Assembly (NCBI GenBank): GCA_002256205.1
Contig: NKIW01000009.1
Span: 1 to 64,000, forward strand
Direction: 5' to 3'
DNA length: 64,000 nucleotides
Source of the DNA: Rhizobiales bacterium PAR1
GTDB lineage: Bacteria > Pseudomonadota > Alphaproteobacteria > Rhizobiales > Beijerinckiaceae
Every line of letters begins with the position of its first letter. Positions within the stretch are counted from its first letter, which is position 1. The notes below the pieces were generated by a model. That model did no database searches, was not told the DNA's origin, and was given only the letters and a program-made list of their open reading frames with translations. The position numbers and the translations under genes were made by a program. This document shows, in pieces, positions 24,501 to 33,135 of this stretch.

Positions 24501-25344
24501 CGAGATCGACTTTGAAGGCGCGCCACCGCAGGTGCCGCAGGGCGGGCTCAATTGCACGCTGAATTATACTGCCGCGCACGCGACCTACCCCCTCAAGTGC
24601 ATGCTCACGCCCGCCGTGCGCGGCAATGCCGGCTGCTATCGCGCGTTCACGGTGAAAGCGCCGGAAGGTTCGATCCTCAACGCGACCTACCCTGCCGCCG
24701 TGAACCTCAGGACGCGCACCGGCTGGTATCTCGCCCCGGTGATCTTCCGCGCGATTGGCGAGGCCGCGCCGCAGCAGGTGCAGGCTTTCACCGGGCTTGC
24801 TGTTGCGGCCAATATCTACGGACAGGATGAAACCGGGCGCTTCTATTCCGACATGCTGTTCTGCGGTGGCGGTCAGGGTGGCTCGGCGAAGGGGGATGGT
24901 CATTCCGCCCTGCTCTGGCCGACCTCGGCGGCGAATACCGCCATCGAACTCATCGAAAGCCGCGCGCCGGTGCTGGTGCTGGAGAAGGGCTTTCTCGCGG
25001 GTTCGGGCGGTGCGGGCAAGCATCGCGGTGGTCTCGGCCAGCGCGTGACACTGCGCAAGCGCGACGACGATGGCTTGCCGATGCTGGTCTCGGTCTATCC
25101 CGAGGGGGTCAACAATCCCATCCCCGGCCTCTTCGGTGGTGCAGCGGGCGGCAGCGCGCGCGGGCGCGTGCTCGATCTGGCCGGCGGCTTGCTTCGCGAT
25201 TGCGGAACAGGACAGCTCGTCGAGCTGAAAACGACCGATCAAATCATCGAACTGGTGCTGGCGGGAGGCTCGGGCTTTGGCGATCCCGCCGAACGTCCGA
25301 CTGAGAGCCAGGCGCGGGACCGCGCGCTCGGCTTTGTCAGCTGA
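21574..25344 (+). CDS. Fused hydantoinase/oxoprolinase (HyuA-HyuB in one polypeptide)
   Basis: 1256 residues. Residues 1 to about 705 are HyuA-type: actin-like ATPase motif IGGTFTDFI (GGTFTD at 15-20), MVHGTTLVTNAIIERKGAKL, ISFDMGGTTAKA and MVGFGGAGPAHAANVARVMG. From about 712 (ADPIGLEIMWSRLVNVVEEM) to the end is HyuB-type with DVLVTNDPWLCAGHLFDIAV and GGSGGAGKHRGGLGQRV-like glycine-rich sequence. The single-chain architecture and length are those of eukaryotic-type 5-oxoprolinase, whereas most bacteria use two genes. Likely ATP-dependent ring opening of 5-oxoproline or a hydantoin in the cytoplasm; N-methylhydantoinase is an alternative. The downstream importer genes probably supply the substrate. 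Confidence 0.88.
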   Translation: MTKTTSRWRIGFDIGGTFTDFILYDGQEASVTLHKRLTTPHDPSEAALIGLEELVAMRGITLGDISEMVHGTTLVTNAIIERKGAKLGLITSAGFRDILEMGTEQRYDIYDLFIAFPEPLVSRDLRLEVPERIDAQGRIVTALDTKAVEAAAAKLVAAGCEAIAVSFLHAYANPEHERAAAALIRKAFPRVFVSTSSDVVAEIGEYQRTVTTAANAYVQPLMGKYLERMDGALRSRGFAGQLRLMHSAGGLVSVETARAFPIRLLESGPAGGGLATALFGALAGKKDVISFDMGGTTAKACMIENGRAEIAPMMEAARVHRFTKGSGLPIKAPVIEMIEIGAGGGSIAAIDEVGLLKVGPHSAGSDPGPACYGMGGKKPTVTDANLVLGYYDPGFFLGGRMKLDLEAARRAVETVAKPLGMSIEEAALGIHKVVVESMAAAARVHLVEKGNDPRHYAMVGFGGAGPAHAANVARVMGVSEVIIPPASGAASALGFLAAPLSFDGVRSLRIEFRDGFDAASVNRVLEALEIEGRRHLTEAGVAAGDITIERQADMRLVGQMHDIAVPLPLGPLTSAALPAIREAFVKAYSARYTSVFDGARIEAVNFRVRCAGPVPQLSLSGAVGGGDVQNSLKGARKAWFEDGAADAKVYDRYALRSGDIIEGPAIIEEREATTIIGPRDRIAVDESLNLVIAVAATRAAEVVITPGMDRQTAVARIQADPIGLEIMWSRLVNVVEEMWLTVCRTAFSLVISEAQDFACELLDKDGETLAHSPRAMPVFNLCLPRAVKALLARYPAETLKPGDVLVTNDPWLCAGHLFDIAVVTPCFRNGRLVGLMGTVGHVSDIGGTKDSLHAREIYEEGLQIPPMKLFEEGRPNETLFRLIKENVRNGDQVLGDIHSFVAANAIGAERLTAFMADYGMEDLGALADVVQGLSEKAMREAIRALPDGVYTSTVSNNPLGTPMHYPVKVTIAGEAIEIDFEGAPPQVPQGGLNCTLNYTAAHATYPLKCMLTPAVRGNAGCYRAFTVKAPEGSILNATYPAAVNLRTRTGWYLAPVIFRAIGEAAPQQVQAFTGLAVAANIYGQDETGRFYSDMLFCGGGQGGSAKGDGHSALLWPTSAANTAIELIESRAPVLVLEKGFLAGSGGAGKHRGGLGQRVTLRKRDDDGLPMLVSVYPEGVNNPIPGLFGGAAGGSARGRVLDLAGGLLRDCGTGQLVELKTTDQIIELVLAGGSGFGDPAERPTESQARDRALGFVS

Positions 25345-25432
25345 GCAGGAACAACAGGTTTTAAATCAACCGCTTGACGAACCGGCCCCAAGGGGCAGAC
25401 GTTAGCGGCAACAGGCGAAACGGAGACACCCC

Positions 25433-27013
25433 ATGCGCAAAAAATTCCCGAAAGATATCTCGCGCCGTGCCTTCCTCGGCGCTGCTGGTGCCAGCCTTGC
25501 GGCAGTCACGCTGCCAGAGGCCGCCTTCGCCCAGAGCGGCGGGCGCAAGGTACTGATCATCGCCTCCAATCAGGATATTCCGAACCTGGACCCGCATATC
25601 GCGACGGGCTATTCCGCAAGCTTCCTGCTGCGGAACGTCTACGACAGCCTGGTGAAGATCGCTGGAAACCCGCCCAAGCCTGTGCCGGGCCTCGCCGCCT
25701 CTTGGACCTCCACGGCGGATGGCAAGGAATACACCTTCAAACTTGACCCTGCGGCGAAGTTCCACAACGGCAAACCGGTGACCGCGGAGGATGTGATCTA
25801 TTCCTTCAAGCGCGCCATCCGCCTCAACAAGGGCAACGCCTGGATGATCCAGGGCGTCGTCGGGCCCGACAGCGTCAGCGCTGTGGATGCGACAACAGTG
25901 AAGTTCGCGCTGCTCAAGCCCTTCGCGGCATTCCTGCAGGTTTTGCCGTGGATCTGGATCGTCTCGAAGGCGGATGTCGAGGCCAACCTCGGCACGGATG
26001 ACGGTCAGAACTGGCTACGGACCAACACCGCCGCCTCCGGCCCGTTCAAGGTGCGCCGCGCCGAGGCCGGCAACCTTTACGAGATCGAGCGCGTCGCTGA
26101 TGGCTGGCAGAAAGGCGGCGGCAACCTCTCCGGCGCGATCTGGCGCATCGTGCGCGAAACCGCCTCACAGCGCCTGATGCTTCAGCGCGGCGAAGCGCAT
26201 ATCGCAGTCGATCTCACCTCCGAGGATATGGATGCGCTGAAGGACAAGCCGGGCGTCGTCTCGATCATCGAGCCGGAATACCGCACCTTCTCGATCAAGA
26301 TGAACACCCGCCACGGCCCGATGGCTGACCCGGAATTGCGCAAGGCAATCTCCTACGCAGTCAATTACAAGGCAATTCTTGATGCCGCCGGCTATGCTGA
26401 CCTGATGATCGGCCCGCTGCCAAACGGCATTCTCGGCCATAACCCGAACCTCGCCGTTTATCGCACCGATCTTGCCAAGGCAAAGGAGCATCTCGCCAAA
26501 TCCAAGGTGCCGAACGGCGGCATCAAGCTCACCTTCGTCCATGTCTCGGGGCTTGAACAGCAGCGTCGTTGGGCGCTGATCCTGCTCGATAGCCTCAAGG
26601 CGCTGAATATCGAACTCGACATCAAGCCGATGATCTGGCCGGATATGGTCGCGGCCTGCCGCTCACCCGAGACCTTCCCGGACATGTTCCCGGTCTATCA
26701 GACCGCGAATTACGGCGATCCCGACAATATTGCCTTCGCCGCCTACCATTCCTCGCGCAATGGCAACTGGCAAAACGCGGTCTATGGCAACCCGGAAGTC
26801 GACGCCCTGATCGAAAAGGGCCGCTCGGAATCGGACGAAGCCAAGCGCATCGCGATTTATCGCGAGATGCAGGAAAAAGTGGTGGCCGATGCGCCGGATA
26901 TCTTCGGCGTGCTCGAAAAGCGCAAGCTCGCGCTTCGTGACGCGGTGCAGGGTTTTGCTTTCGTCCCCGTGGCCTCAAACGCGGTCGAATGCCTCGGATT
27001 GTCGCTGAAATAA
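25433..27013 (+). CDS. ABC transporter substrate-binding protein, family 5 (peptide/DppA-like), Tat-exported
   Basis: 526 residues. The N terminus has a twin-arginine signal, SRRAFLGAAGASLAAVTLPE, with cleavage near AFAQS. The SBP_bac_5 fold follows: LDPHIATGYSASFLLRNVYD, KFHNGKPVTAEDVIYSFKRA and the C-terminal SRNGNWQNAVYGNPEVDALI with REMQEKVVADAPDIF. The family binds oligopeptides, nickel, opines or other small polar ligands. Directly after the fused hydantoinase (88 bp), it heads a five-gene importer. Ligand inferred to be a hydantoin, pyroglutamyl peptide or similar. Confidence 0.9.
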   Translation: MRKKFPKDISRRAFLGAAGASLAAVTLPEAAFAQSGGRKVLIIASNQDIPNLDPHIATGYSASFLLRNVYDSLVKIAGNPPKPVPGLAASWTSTADGKEYTFKLDPAAKFHNGKPVTAEDVIYSFKRAIRLNKGNAWMIQGVVGPDSVSAVDATTVKFALLKPFAAFLQVLPWIWIVSKADVEANLGTDDGQNWLRTNTAASGPFKVRRAEAGNLYEIERVADGWQKGGGNLSGAIWRIVRETASQRLMLQRGEAHIAVDLTSEDMDALKDKPGVVSIIEPEYRTFSIKMNTRHGPMADPELRKAISYAVNYKAILDAAGYADLMIGPLPNGILGHNPNLAVYRTDLAKAKEHLAKSKVPNGGIKLTFVHVSGLEQQRRWALILLDSLKALNIELDIKPMIWPDMVAACRSPETFPDMFPVYQTANYGDPDNIAFAAYHSSRNGNWQNAVYGNPEVDALIEKGRSESDEAKRIAIYREMQEKVVADAPDIFGVLEKRKLALRDAVQGFAFVPVASNAVECLGLSLK

Positions 27014-27033
27014 CGGTTTCAGCCTTCCCGAAG

Positions 27034-27077
27034 AGCATTTTCGCGCGAAGCGGCTCCCGGTTCGCGTGAAGAAAATG
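27034..27077. repeat. REP-like intergenic palindrome
   Basis: GCATTTTC (27034-27041) is inverted as GAAAATGC (27070-27077), with inner CGCGAA and TTCGCG arms around CGGCTCCCGG. This style of roughly 45-bp palindrome is dispersed in many Hyphomicrobiales genomes. It lies between the binding-protein and permease genes, where it may lower downstream expression or stabilise the upstream message. Only one copy was noticed in this window. Confidence 0.6.
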
Positions 27078-27097
27078 CGTCAGGCATAAGGTAACCG

Positions 27098-28105
27098 ATG
27101 CTTCACTTCATCCTCCGCCGTCTTGTTCTGATTGTGCCGGTGCTTTTCGGCCTGACGGCGCTTGTCTTTGCGATCGCGCGGCTTTTGCCGGGCGATCCGG
27201 TGGCGCTCGCCGCCGGGCCGAACGCGACCCCGGCGGAAATTGCGGCCTATGGCAAGGAATTCGGACTCGATCGGCCGCTCATTGTGCAGTACGGCGCCTA
27301 TCTCTCGGGCCTGATGAAGGGCGATTTCGGCGTCTCAATCTACACGCGCCGCCCGGTAATCGAGGATTTACGCGCCTATCTCCCGGCAACGCTGGAACTC
27401 GTCTTTGCGGCGATGTTTCTTGCCATCGCCATCGGCATTCCGGCAGGGCTCGCGGCGGCGGCATGGCGCGACAAATGGCCGGATTATCTCTCCCGCGTCG
27501 TCGCGCTCGGCTCGATCTCGATGCCGCGCTTCTTTCTCGGTCTCCTGTTGCAGCTTCTGTTCGCAATGTGGCTCGGCTGGCTGCCGCTCGGCGGGCGCTT
27601 CCCCATCACCGAAGACCCGCCCGCGCTGGTGACGGGTTTTCTCACACTCGATGCGCTGATTGCACGTGATTTCACCGCCTTTTCGATCGCCTGCCAGCAC
27701 CTTGTGATGCCGGCAATCGCCATGTCGCTCTCCCCGCTCGCGACGATCATGCGGATGATGCGCGCCTCGACGCTGGAGGTGATGCAGCAGGATTATGTGC
27801 TCACCGAGCGCGCGCTCGGCCTCTCCTCGCGGCTCATCATGCTAAAATATGTCTCGCGCAACGCGATTTCCGCGACATTGACCGTGATTGGCCTCTATTT
27901 CGGCTGGCTTCTCGGCGGCACGGTGCTGGTCGAGACGATTTTCGACTGGCCGGGCCTCGGACTCTACGCCACCAAGGCGGTGGTGACGCAGGATTTCATG
28001 CCGGTGATCGGCGTGACGCTGGTGATCGGAACGCTGTTCGTCTTCGCGAATTTCGCGGTGGACCTCCTCTACGGCGTCATCAATCCGAAGGTACGGACGG
28101 AATGA
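27098..28105 (+). CDS. ABC transporter permease, DppB type
   Basis: 335 residues beginning MLHFILRRLVLIVPVLFGLT, the standard DppB/OppB first helix, followed by ARLLPGDPVALAAG and about six membrane segments. The BPD-transport loop is around ERALGLSSRLIMLKYVSRNA, and the family end LVIGTLFVFANFAVDLLYGV with INPKVRTE is present. It forms the membrane channel with the next gene, which overlaps by 4 bp. Confidence 0.93.
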   Translation: MLHFILRRLVLIVPVLFGLTALVFAIARLLPGDPVALAAGPNATPAEIAAYGKEFGLDRPLIVQYGAYLSGLMKGDFGVSIYTRRPVIEDLRAYLPATLELVFAAMFLAIAIGIPAGLAAAAWRDKWPDYLSRVVALGSISMPRFFLGLLLQLLFAMWLGWLPLGGRFPITEDPPALVTGFLTLDALIARDFTAFSIACQHLVMPAIAMSLSPLATIMRMMRASTLEVMQQDYVLTERALGLSSRLIMLKYVSRNAISATLTVIGLYFGWLLGGTVLVETIFDWPGLGLYATKAVVTQDFMPVIGVTLVIGTLFVFANFAVDLLYGVINPKVRTE

Positions 28106-28986
28106 ACGCCCAGGGCTCCGTTCCCGAGTCCGCGCGGCGCTATGCTCTCCGGCGGGCACTGTTCCGCTTCAGCCAGAGCGGACTTTCGCTCGTCGGCCTG
28201 GCGCTGGTGGTGACATTACTGATGATCGCTGTATTCGGGCCGAGCCTTGCGCCCTACCCCGAGCATCTCGGCGGCGCGGTCAACACCGCCGCGCGCTTCC
28301 GCCCGCCGTCGCTGGCGCATCCCTTCGGCACGAACGAACTGGGTCAGGATGTCTTCTCGCTGGTCCTCGGCGGCACCCGCGTTTCGGTTCTCGCGGGTCT
28401 TGCTGTGGTGATGCTCGGCACGCTGATCGGCACCGTCGTCGGTGCGATCGCCGGATACGCCGGGGGCTGGACGGATGAAATCCTGATGCGGATCAGTGAT
28501 TTGAAGCTGACCGTTCCCGGATTGATTCTGGCCATGGCGGTGGCCGCCGCGCTCGGGCCGGGTATCCTCAACATGGTGATCGCCATCGCGCTGTCGTGGT
28601 GGCCGGGCTATGCGCGCCTCGTGCGCGGCGAGGTCATGGCCAAGAAGGAGGAACTCTTCGTCACCGCCGCACGGGCCATCGGCGCCGGACCGGGGCGCAT
28701 TCTCTTCCGCCATATCCTGCCGAATATCCTGACGCCGGTGATCGTGAAAATGTCGCTCGACATGGGCTTCGCGATCCTCACCGTGGCGTCGCTCGGCTTC
28801 ATCGGCATCGGCGTCAAGCCGCCGACGCCGGAATGGGGCTCACTCCTCTCGGTCGCGCGCGGCTACATGCCGGATTACTGGTGGACGGCGATTTTCCCCG
28901 GCCTTGCGATCTTCACCGCCGTTTTCGGCTTCAATCTGCTCGGCGACGGCCTGCGCGACGTGTTCGACCCCAAGGCGAGGCGCTGA
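28102..28986 (+). CDS. ABC transporter permease, DppC type
   Basis: 294 residues. The N-terminal cytoplasmic leader and first helix (SGLSLVGLALVVTLLMIAVF) precede the periplasmic HPFGTNELGQDVFSLVLGGT motif, conserved in DppC/OppC. The EAA loop reads TAARAIGAGPGRILFRHILP, and [16 protein letters not shown] closes the protein as usual. Partner of the DppB-type subunit; the following ATPase gene starts 3 bp later. Confidence 0.93.
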   Translation: MNAQGSVPESARRYALRRALFRFSQSGLSLVGLALVVTLLMIAVFGPSLAPYPEHLGGAVNTAARFRPPSLAHPFGTNELGQDVFSLVLGGTRVSVLAGLAVVMLGTLIGTVVGAIAGYAGGWTDEILMRISDLKLTVPGLILAMAVAAALGPGILNMVIAIALSWWPGYARLVRGEVMAKKEELFVTAARAIGAGPGRILFRHILPNILTPVIVKMSLDMGFAILTVASLGFIGIGVKPPTPEWGSLLSVARGYMPDYWWTAIFPGLAIFTAVFGFNLLGDGLRDVFDPKARR

Positions 28987-28988
28987 GC

Positions 28989-30032
28989 ATGGCTTCCCAA
29001 ACCGTGCCCCCCCTGCTCGATATCCGTGATCTCCACCTCACCATGAAGAGTTTCGATGGCGAAGCGCATGTGCTCAACGGCATCGATCTGACCGTCAACC
29101 GGGGCGAAATCTGGGGGCTGGTGGGGGAAACCGGCTGCGGCAAGTCCCTTACCGGACTCTCGATCTCGCGGCTCGTTTCGACGCCGCCGGCCCGCTATGC
29201 GCGCGGCGAAATCCGCTTTGAGGGCGAGGATGTGCTCAAACTCTCCGAAAGCGCGATGCAGCGCCTCCGGGGGCGGCATATCGGCATGATTTTCCAAGAC
29301 CCGACGACCAACCTGAACCCCAGTTTCCGCATCGGCGAGCAGCTCGTTGATGTCGCGCTGGCAGCGGGGCGGCATAGCCCCGAGATTCTGGGGCTCGAGG
29401 CCCGCGCCTCCTCCAGCGCGCGACGCATGGCTGCGCGAGCACTCGCGGAGACGATGCTCGACAAGGTCGGCATCCCGAACGCGGCGCAGCGGCTCGATGA
29501 TTACCCGCACCAGTTCTCCGGCGGGATGCGACAGCGTGTGCTGATCGCCATGGCGCTGATCGGGCGGCCCGCCCTGCTGGTCGCGGATGAACCTACCACC
29601 GCGCTCGATGTTTCGGTACAGGCGCAGGTGCTGCGGCTCCTCACCGGCATGGTGCAGGAGTACGCAATGGGCGTGCTGCTGATCACCCATAATCTTGGTG
29701 TCGTGGCGGAGACATGCTCGCATGTCGCGGTGATGTATGCCGGGAATATCGTCGAGCGCGGGCCGGTGGCCTCGGTGCTCGCCGCTCCCGCGCACCCTTA
29801 TACAACGGCGCTGCTTGCCGCGATCCCGACACGCGGCGTGAAGCGCGGCGATCTCAAGGGCTTGGCCGGCACGGTTCCCAATCTGATTCAGCCGCCGCCG
29901 GGGTGCCGCTTTGCACCGCGCTGCGCGCTTGCCGGGCCGGACTGCCGCGCGGACGTGCCGCCAATGATTGAACTCGGCGCAGGCCATGGCGCAGCGTGTT
30001 TGCGCGTTGCCTCGCAAACCGAGGCAGCGTGA
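28989..30032 (+). CDS. ABC transporter ATP-binding protein, DppD/OppD type
   Basis: 347 residues starting MASQTVPPLLDIRDLHLTMK. Walker A GETGCGKS, Q-loop MIFQDPTTNLNP, signature FSGGMRQRV, Walker [16 protein letters not shown] and the C-terminal oligopeptide domain with the CxxxxPxC cluster (GCRFAPRCALAGPDCRADVP) that in relatives can hold an Fe-S cluster. In-frame codons upstream of 28989 lie in the permease gene. It overlaps the next ATPase gene by 1 bp (TGATG). Together the two ATPases power the importer. Confidence 0.92.
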   Translation: MASQTVPPLLDIRDLHLTMKSFDGEAHVLNGIDLTVNRGEIWGLVGETGCGKSLTGLSISRLVSTPPARYARGEIRFEGEDVLKLSESAMQRLRGRHIGMIFQDPTTNLNPSFRIGEQLVDVALAAGRHSPEILGLEARASSSARRMAARALAETMLDKVGIPNAAQRLDDYPHQFSGGMRQRVLIAMALIGRPALLVADEPTTALDVSVQAQVLRLLTGMVQEYAMGVLLITHNLGVVAETCSHVAVMYAGNIVERGPVASVLAAPAHPYTTALLAAIPTRGVKRGDLKGLAGTVPNLIQPPPGCRFAPRCALAGPDCRADVPPMIELGAGHGAACLRVASQTEAA

Positions 30033-30835
30033 TGCTGGAGATCGAGAATGTCTCGAAGGTCTTTCCGGGTCGCCGCAGCCTCTTCGGCAAGAGCGAGCCG
30101 GTGGTGGCGCTCGATCAGGTCTCGCTCTCGGTGCGCAAAGGCGGTTGCTTTGGCCTTGTCGGCGAATCCGGCTCGGGCAAGACCACCCTCACCCGCTCGA
30201 TCCTGCGCCTTGATGTGCCGACCTCCGGGCGCATCCTGTTCGAGGGGCAGGATCTCGCAAGCCTTTCGCCCGCAGCTTTACGGCACATTCGAGCGCGCAT
30301 CCAGATCGTGTTTCAAGACCCCTATGCCTCGCTCAATCCACGGATGTCGGTGCATGATATCGTTGCCGAACCGCTGGTGATCCACCGCGACGTGATGGGC
30401 CTCGACAACCGCCAACGGACGGATCGCGCAGTGGAACTCCTCGCGCTGGTGGGGCTTGGTGCGCAGCATCTCCACCGCTATCCACACGAGTTTTCTGGCG
30501 GACAGCGCCAGCGGATCGGCATCGCTCGGGCCCTTGCGACCAATCCCGATCTGATCCTCCTCGATGAGCCGACTTCCGCGCTGGATGTCTCGGTGCAGGC
30601 GCAGGTACTGAACCTCCTGATCGACCTTCAGGACCGGCTCAGCCTGACGTATCTTTTCATCAGCCACGACCTTGGCGTCATCCGCTATGTCTGCGATGAG
30701 ATTGCGCTGATCTGGCGCGGAAAAATCGTCGAAAAAGGGCAGACTGCCGCGGTTTTCGACAATCCGGCGAGCGAATACGCACGGATGCTGATCGCGGCCA
30801 TGCCGGAAGTTCGTTCCGCTGCGACGCGTGAATAG
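30032..30835 (+). CDS. ABC transporter ATP-binding protein, DppF/OppF type
   Basis: 267 residues from [21 protein letters not shown] complete nucleotide-binding domain: Walker [12 protein letters not shown]-loop [16 protein letters not shown], signature [15 protein letters not shown] and Walker [15 protein letters not shown], with [16 protein letters not shown] as H-loop. It is shorter than typical DppF because the C-terminal cysteine-rich oligopeptide domain is missing (the protein ends in [11 protein letters not shown]), which is a known variant. Last gene of the hydantoinase-linked importer. Confidence 0.9.
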   Translation: MLEIENVSKVFPGRRSLFGKSEPVVALDQVSLSVRKGGCFGLVGESGSGKTTLTRSILRLDVPTSGRILFEGQDLASLSPAALRHIRARIQIVFQDPYASLNPRMSVHDIVAEPLVIHRDVMGLDNRQRTDRAVELLALVGLGAQHLHRYPHEFSGGQRQRIGIARALATNPDLILLDEPTSALDVSVQAQVLNLLIDLQDRLSLTYLFISHDLGVIRYVCDEIALIWRGKIVEKGQTAAVFDNPASEYARMLIAAMPEVRSAATRE

Positions 30836-30927
30836 AGAAAGCGTTTCTACCCGCTTGCATATCGCCAAAAATCATGGCGCTCTAGGCACCACGCGCCGCG
30901 ACAGGCGTTCGACCATGGGAGCCGTCA

Positions 30928-31959
30928 ATGAAGAAAACCACCCTCACCCTGCTTGCACTGGCCGGCATGGCTGCCGCGCCCGCCATGGCGCAGACGCTGG
31001 CGCCCAGCCCGACGCTCGATGCCATCAAGGCGCGCGGCTCGCTCGAATGCGGCGTGCATCTCGGCCTGCCGGGCTTTTCCTTCGCCAATGACAAGGGCGA
31101 ATGGACTGGCCTCGACGTCGATTACTGCAAAGCGCTCGCCGCCGCGATTCTCGGCGATGCCAACAAGGTGAAATTCACGCCTACTTCGGTGCAGCAGCGC
31201 TGGCCGATCCTGCAATCCGGGCAGGTTGATCTCCTCTCGCGCAACACGACGATCACCTTCTCGCGCAATGCCTCGCTCGGCATCAACTTTCAGGGCATCA
31301 ATTTCTATGAGGGCCAAACCTTCATCGTCCGCAAATCCGCCAACGTGAAGGCCGCCAAGGATCTCGACGGCGCCTCGGTCTGCGTTGCGGCAGGCTCGAC
31401 GGAAGAGAAGAACGCGGCGGACTGGTTCCGCGAGCGCTCAATGAAGGTGACGATCACCAACTTCCAGAAGAATGACGACGCCATCGCCGCCTATGACGCC
31501 GGCCGCTGCGACGCCTACACCGCCGGCATCGGGGCTCTCGCGGGCCAGCGCGCCAAGCTCAAGGTGCCGGGCGATCATATCATCCTCGCCGAGCCGATCT
31601 CGAACGATCCGCAAGGCCCTGTCACCCGCTACGGCGATGAGCGCTATCAGGCGGTCGTGCGCTGGGTGCTCAACGGCATGATCGCAGCGGAAGCCCTCGG
31701 CGTGACCTCAAAGAACGTCGACGACATGAAGGCTAACTCGAAGAACGCAGAAGTTCGCCGTCTCCTTGGGGCGGAAGGCAATTTCGGCGCGATGCTCGGG
31801 CTCTCGAACGACTGGATGTACAACGCCATCAAACAAGTCGGGAACTACGCGGAGAGCTATGATCGCACGGTTGGCAAGGACTCCGCGCTGAAGATCGAGC
31901 GAGGCCAGAACCAGCTCTGGACCAAGGGTGGCCTGCTCTTCACCCCGCCGTTCCAATAA
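30928..31959 (+). CDS. aapJ: General L-amino-acid ABC transporter substrate-binding protein (AapJ/BztA)
   Basis: 343 residues. Sec signal peptide MKKTTLTLLALAGMAAAPAM ends at AMAQ. The mature protein has the type 3 solute-binding fold: LECGVHLGLPGFSFANDKGE, GLDVDYCKALAAAILGD, LLSRNTTITFSRNASLGINF and the family end NQLWTKGGLLFTPPFQ. Homologues AapJ and BztA bind a broad range of polar L-amino acids. It is followed in 3 bp by the first permease. Confidence 0.9.
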   Translation: MKKTTLTLLALAGMAAAPAMAQTLAPSPTLDAIKARGSLECGVHLGLPGFSFANDKGEWTGLDVDYCKALAAAILGDANKVKFTPTSVQQRWPILQSGQVDLLSRNTTITFSRNASLGINFQGINFYEGQTFIVRKSANVKAAKDLDGASVCVAAGSTEEKNAADWFRERSMKVTITNFQKNDDAIAAYDAGRCDAYTAGIGALAGQRAKLKVPGDHIILAEPISNDPQGPVTRYGDERYQAVVRWVLNGMIAAEALGVTSKNVDDMKANSKNAEVRRLLGAEGNFGAMLGLSNDWMYNAIKQVGNYAESYDRTVGKDSALKIERGQNQLWTKGGLLFTPPFQ

Positions 31960-31962
31960 GCT

Positions 31963-33135
31963 GTGCCGCGCCCGATGCGGCTTTCCGCTCTCCTCTATGA
32001 CAAGAAAATCCGCGACCTGATCTATCAGGTCGCGGTGCTGGGCGGGCTTGTCGCAACGGGCGTCTATTTCGTCCGCAATGCCTCTGAAAACATGGTCAAG
32101 GCCGGCATCGCCTCCGGCTTTGACTTCCTCGGTCGCACCTCGGGGATTGATGTCCCCTTTGTACTGACGAATTACCAGCCCTCCGACAGCATCCTCGCGC
32201 TGTTCTGGGCCGGGGTGGCCAATACGCTCTTCGTCTCGCTGATCGCGATGGTGCTGGCGACAGTCCTCGGCTTCCTGATCGGCCTCGCACGGCTCTCGAA
32301 CCATTGGCTGCTCTCGACGCTTGCGGGCGGGTACATCGAGTTCGTGCGCAATATCCCGCTGCTGTTCTTCGTGTTGTTCTGGTATTTTGGCGTCATCGCT
32401 GCCCTGCCCCAGCCGCGAGAGAGCATCGGCTTTTTCGGCATCGCGTTTCTCAACAATCGCGGGTTGACGGTGCCAGCGACCGAGAGTCTCTCGGCCTTCG
32501 GCTGGGCGCTGATCGCCATTCTGATCGCCACACTTGCCCATTGGACCTATGCCCGCGTCGCCAAGGCGCGCAAGGAAGCCACCGGGCAGGATGCGCCGGT
32601 GATGCTGGTTGGCCTCGTGCTGCTGATTGGCGTGCCGGTGCTCGCACTGGTGGTGGCCTCCATCGCGACGCAATGGAGCATCCCCGCCCTGCGCGGCTTT
32701 AATTATCGCGGCGGCTTCGTGATTATCCCCGAGTTCGTCGCGCTGCTCGCGGCGCTCGTGACTTATACTGCCGGCTTTATCGCGGAAATCGTGCGTGGCG
32801 GCATCCAGGCGGTGGTCAAAGGCCAGCGCGAGGCTTCCTATGCGCTCGGTCTCACGCGCGGGCAGACGTTGCGGCTCATCATTATCCCGCAGGCGATGCG
32901 GGTGATGATCCCGCCGATGACGAGCCAGTATCTCAACGTTTTGAAAAACTCCTCTTTCGGCGCGGCGATCGCCTATCCGGATATCGTCAGCCTGTTCATG
33001 GGCTCGGCGCTCAACAATACCGGCCAAGCGATTGAAATCATTGCGATGACCCTCGCGGTTTATCTCGTCATCGGCCTCGCCGTTTCGGCGCTGATGAACG
33101 TCTACAACGAAAATACCAAGCTGGTGACGCGATGA
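31963..33135 (+). CDS. aapQ: General L-amino-acid ABC transporter permease (AapQ/BztB)
   Basis: 390 residues from a GTG at 31963 (MPRPMRLSALLYDKKIRDLI); ATG 31975 is an alternative. The large size, with about eight membrane segments, and the VRNASENMVKAGIASGFDFL and NYQPSDSILALFWAGVANTL motifs are diagnostic of AapQ/BztB. The EAA loop reads SYALGLTRGQTLRLIIIPQA. It forms a heterodimeric channel with the next gene, overlapping by 4 bp. No ATPase gene is adjacent. Confidence 0.92.
   Translation: MPRPMRLSALLYDKKIRDLIYQVAVLGGLVATGVYFVRNASENMVKAGIASGFDFLGRTSGIDVPFVLTNYQPSDSILALFWAGVANTLFVSLIAMVLATVLGFLIGLARLSNHWLLSTLAGGYIEFVRNIPLLFFVLFWYFGVIAALPQPRESIGFFGIAFLNNRGLTVPATESLSAFGWALIAILIATLAHWTYARVAKARKEATGQDAPVMLVGLVLLIGVPVLALVVASIATQWSIPALRGFNYRGGFVIIPEFVALLAALVTYTAGFIAEIVRGGIQAVVKGQREASYALGLTRGQTLRLIIIPQAMRVMIPPMTSQYLNVLKNSSFGAAIAYPDIVSLFMGSALNNTGQAIEIIAMTLAVYLVIGLAVSALMNVYNENTKLVTR

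Noticed and set aside
23536-25242. 568-codon minus-strand frame inside the hyuB half
   Set aside because: Same reason: no recognisable domain, and the plus strand encodes a conserved protein throughout.
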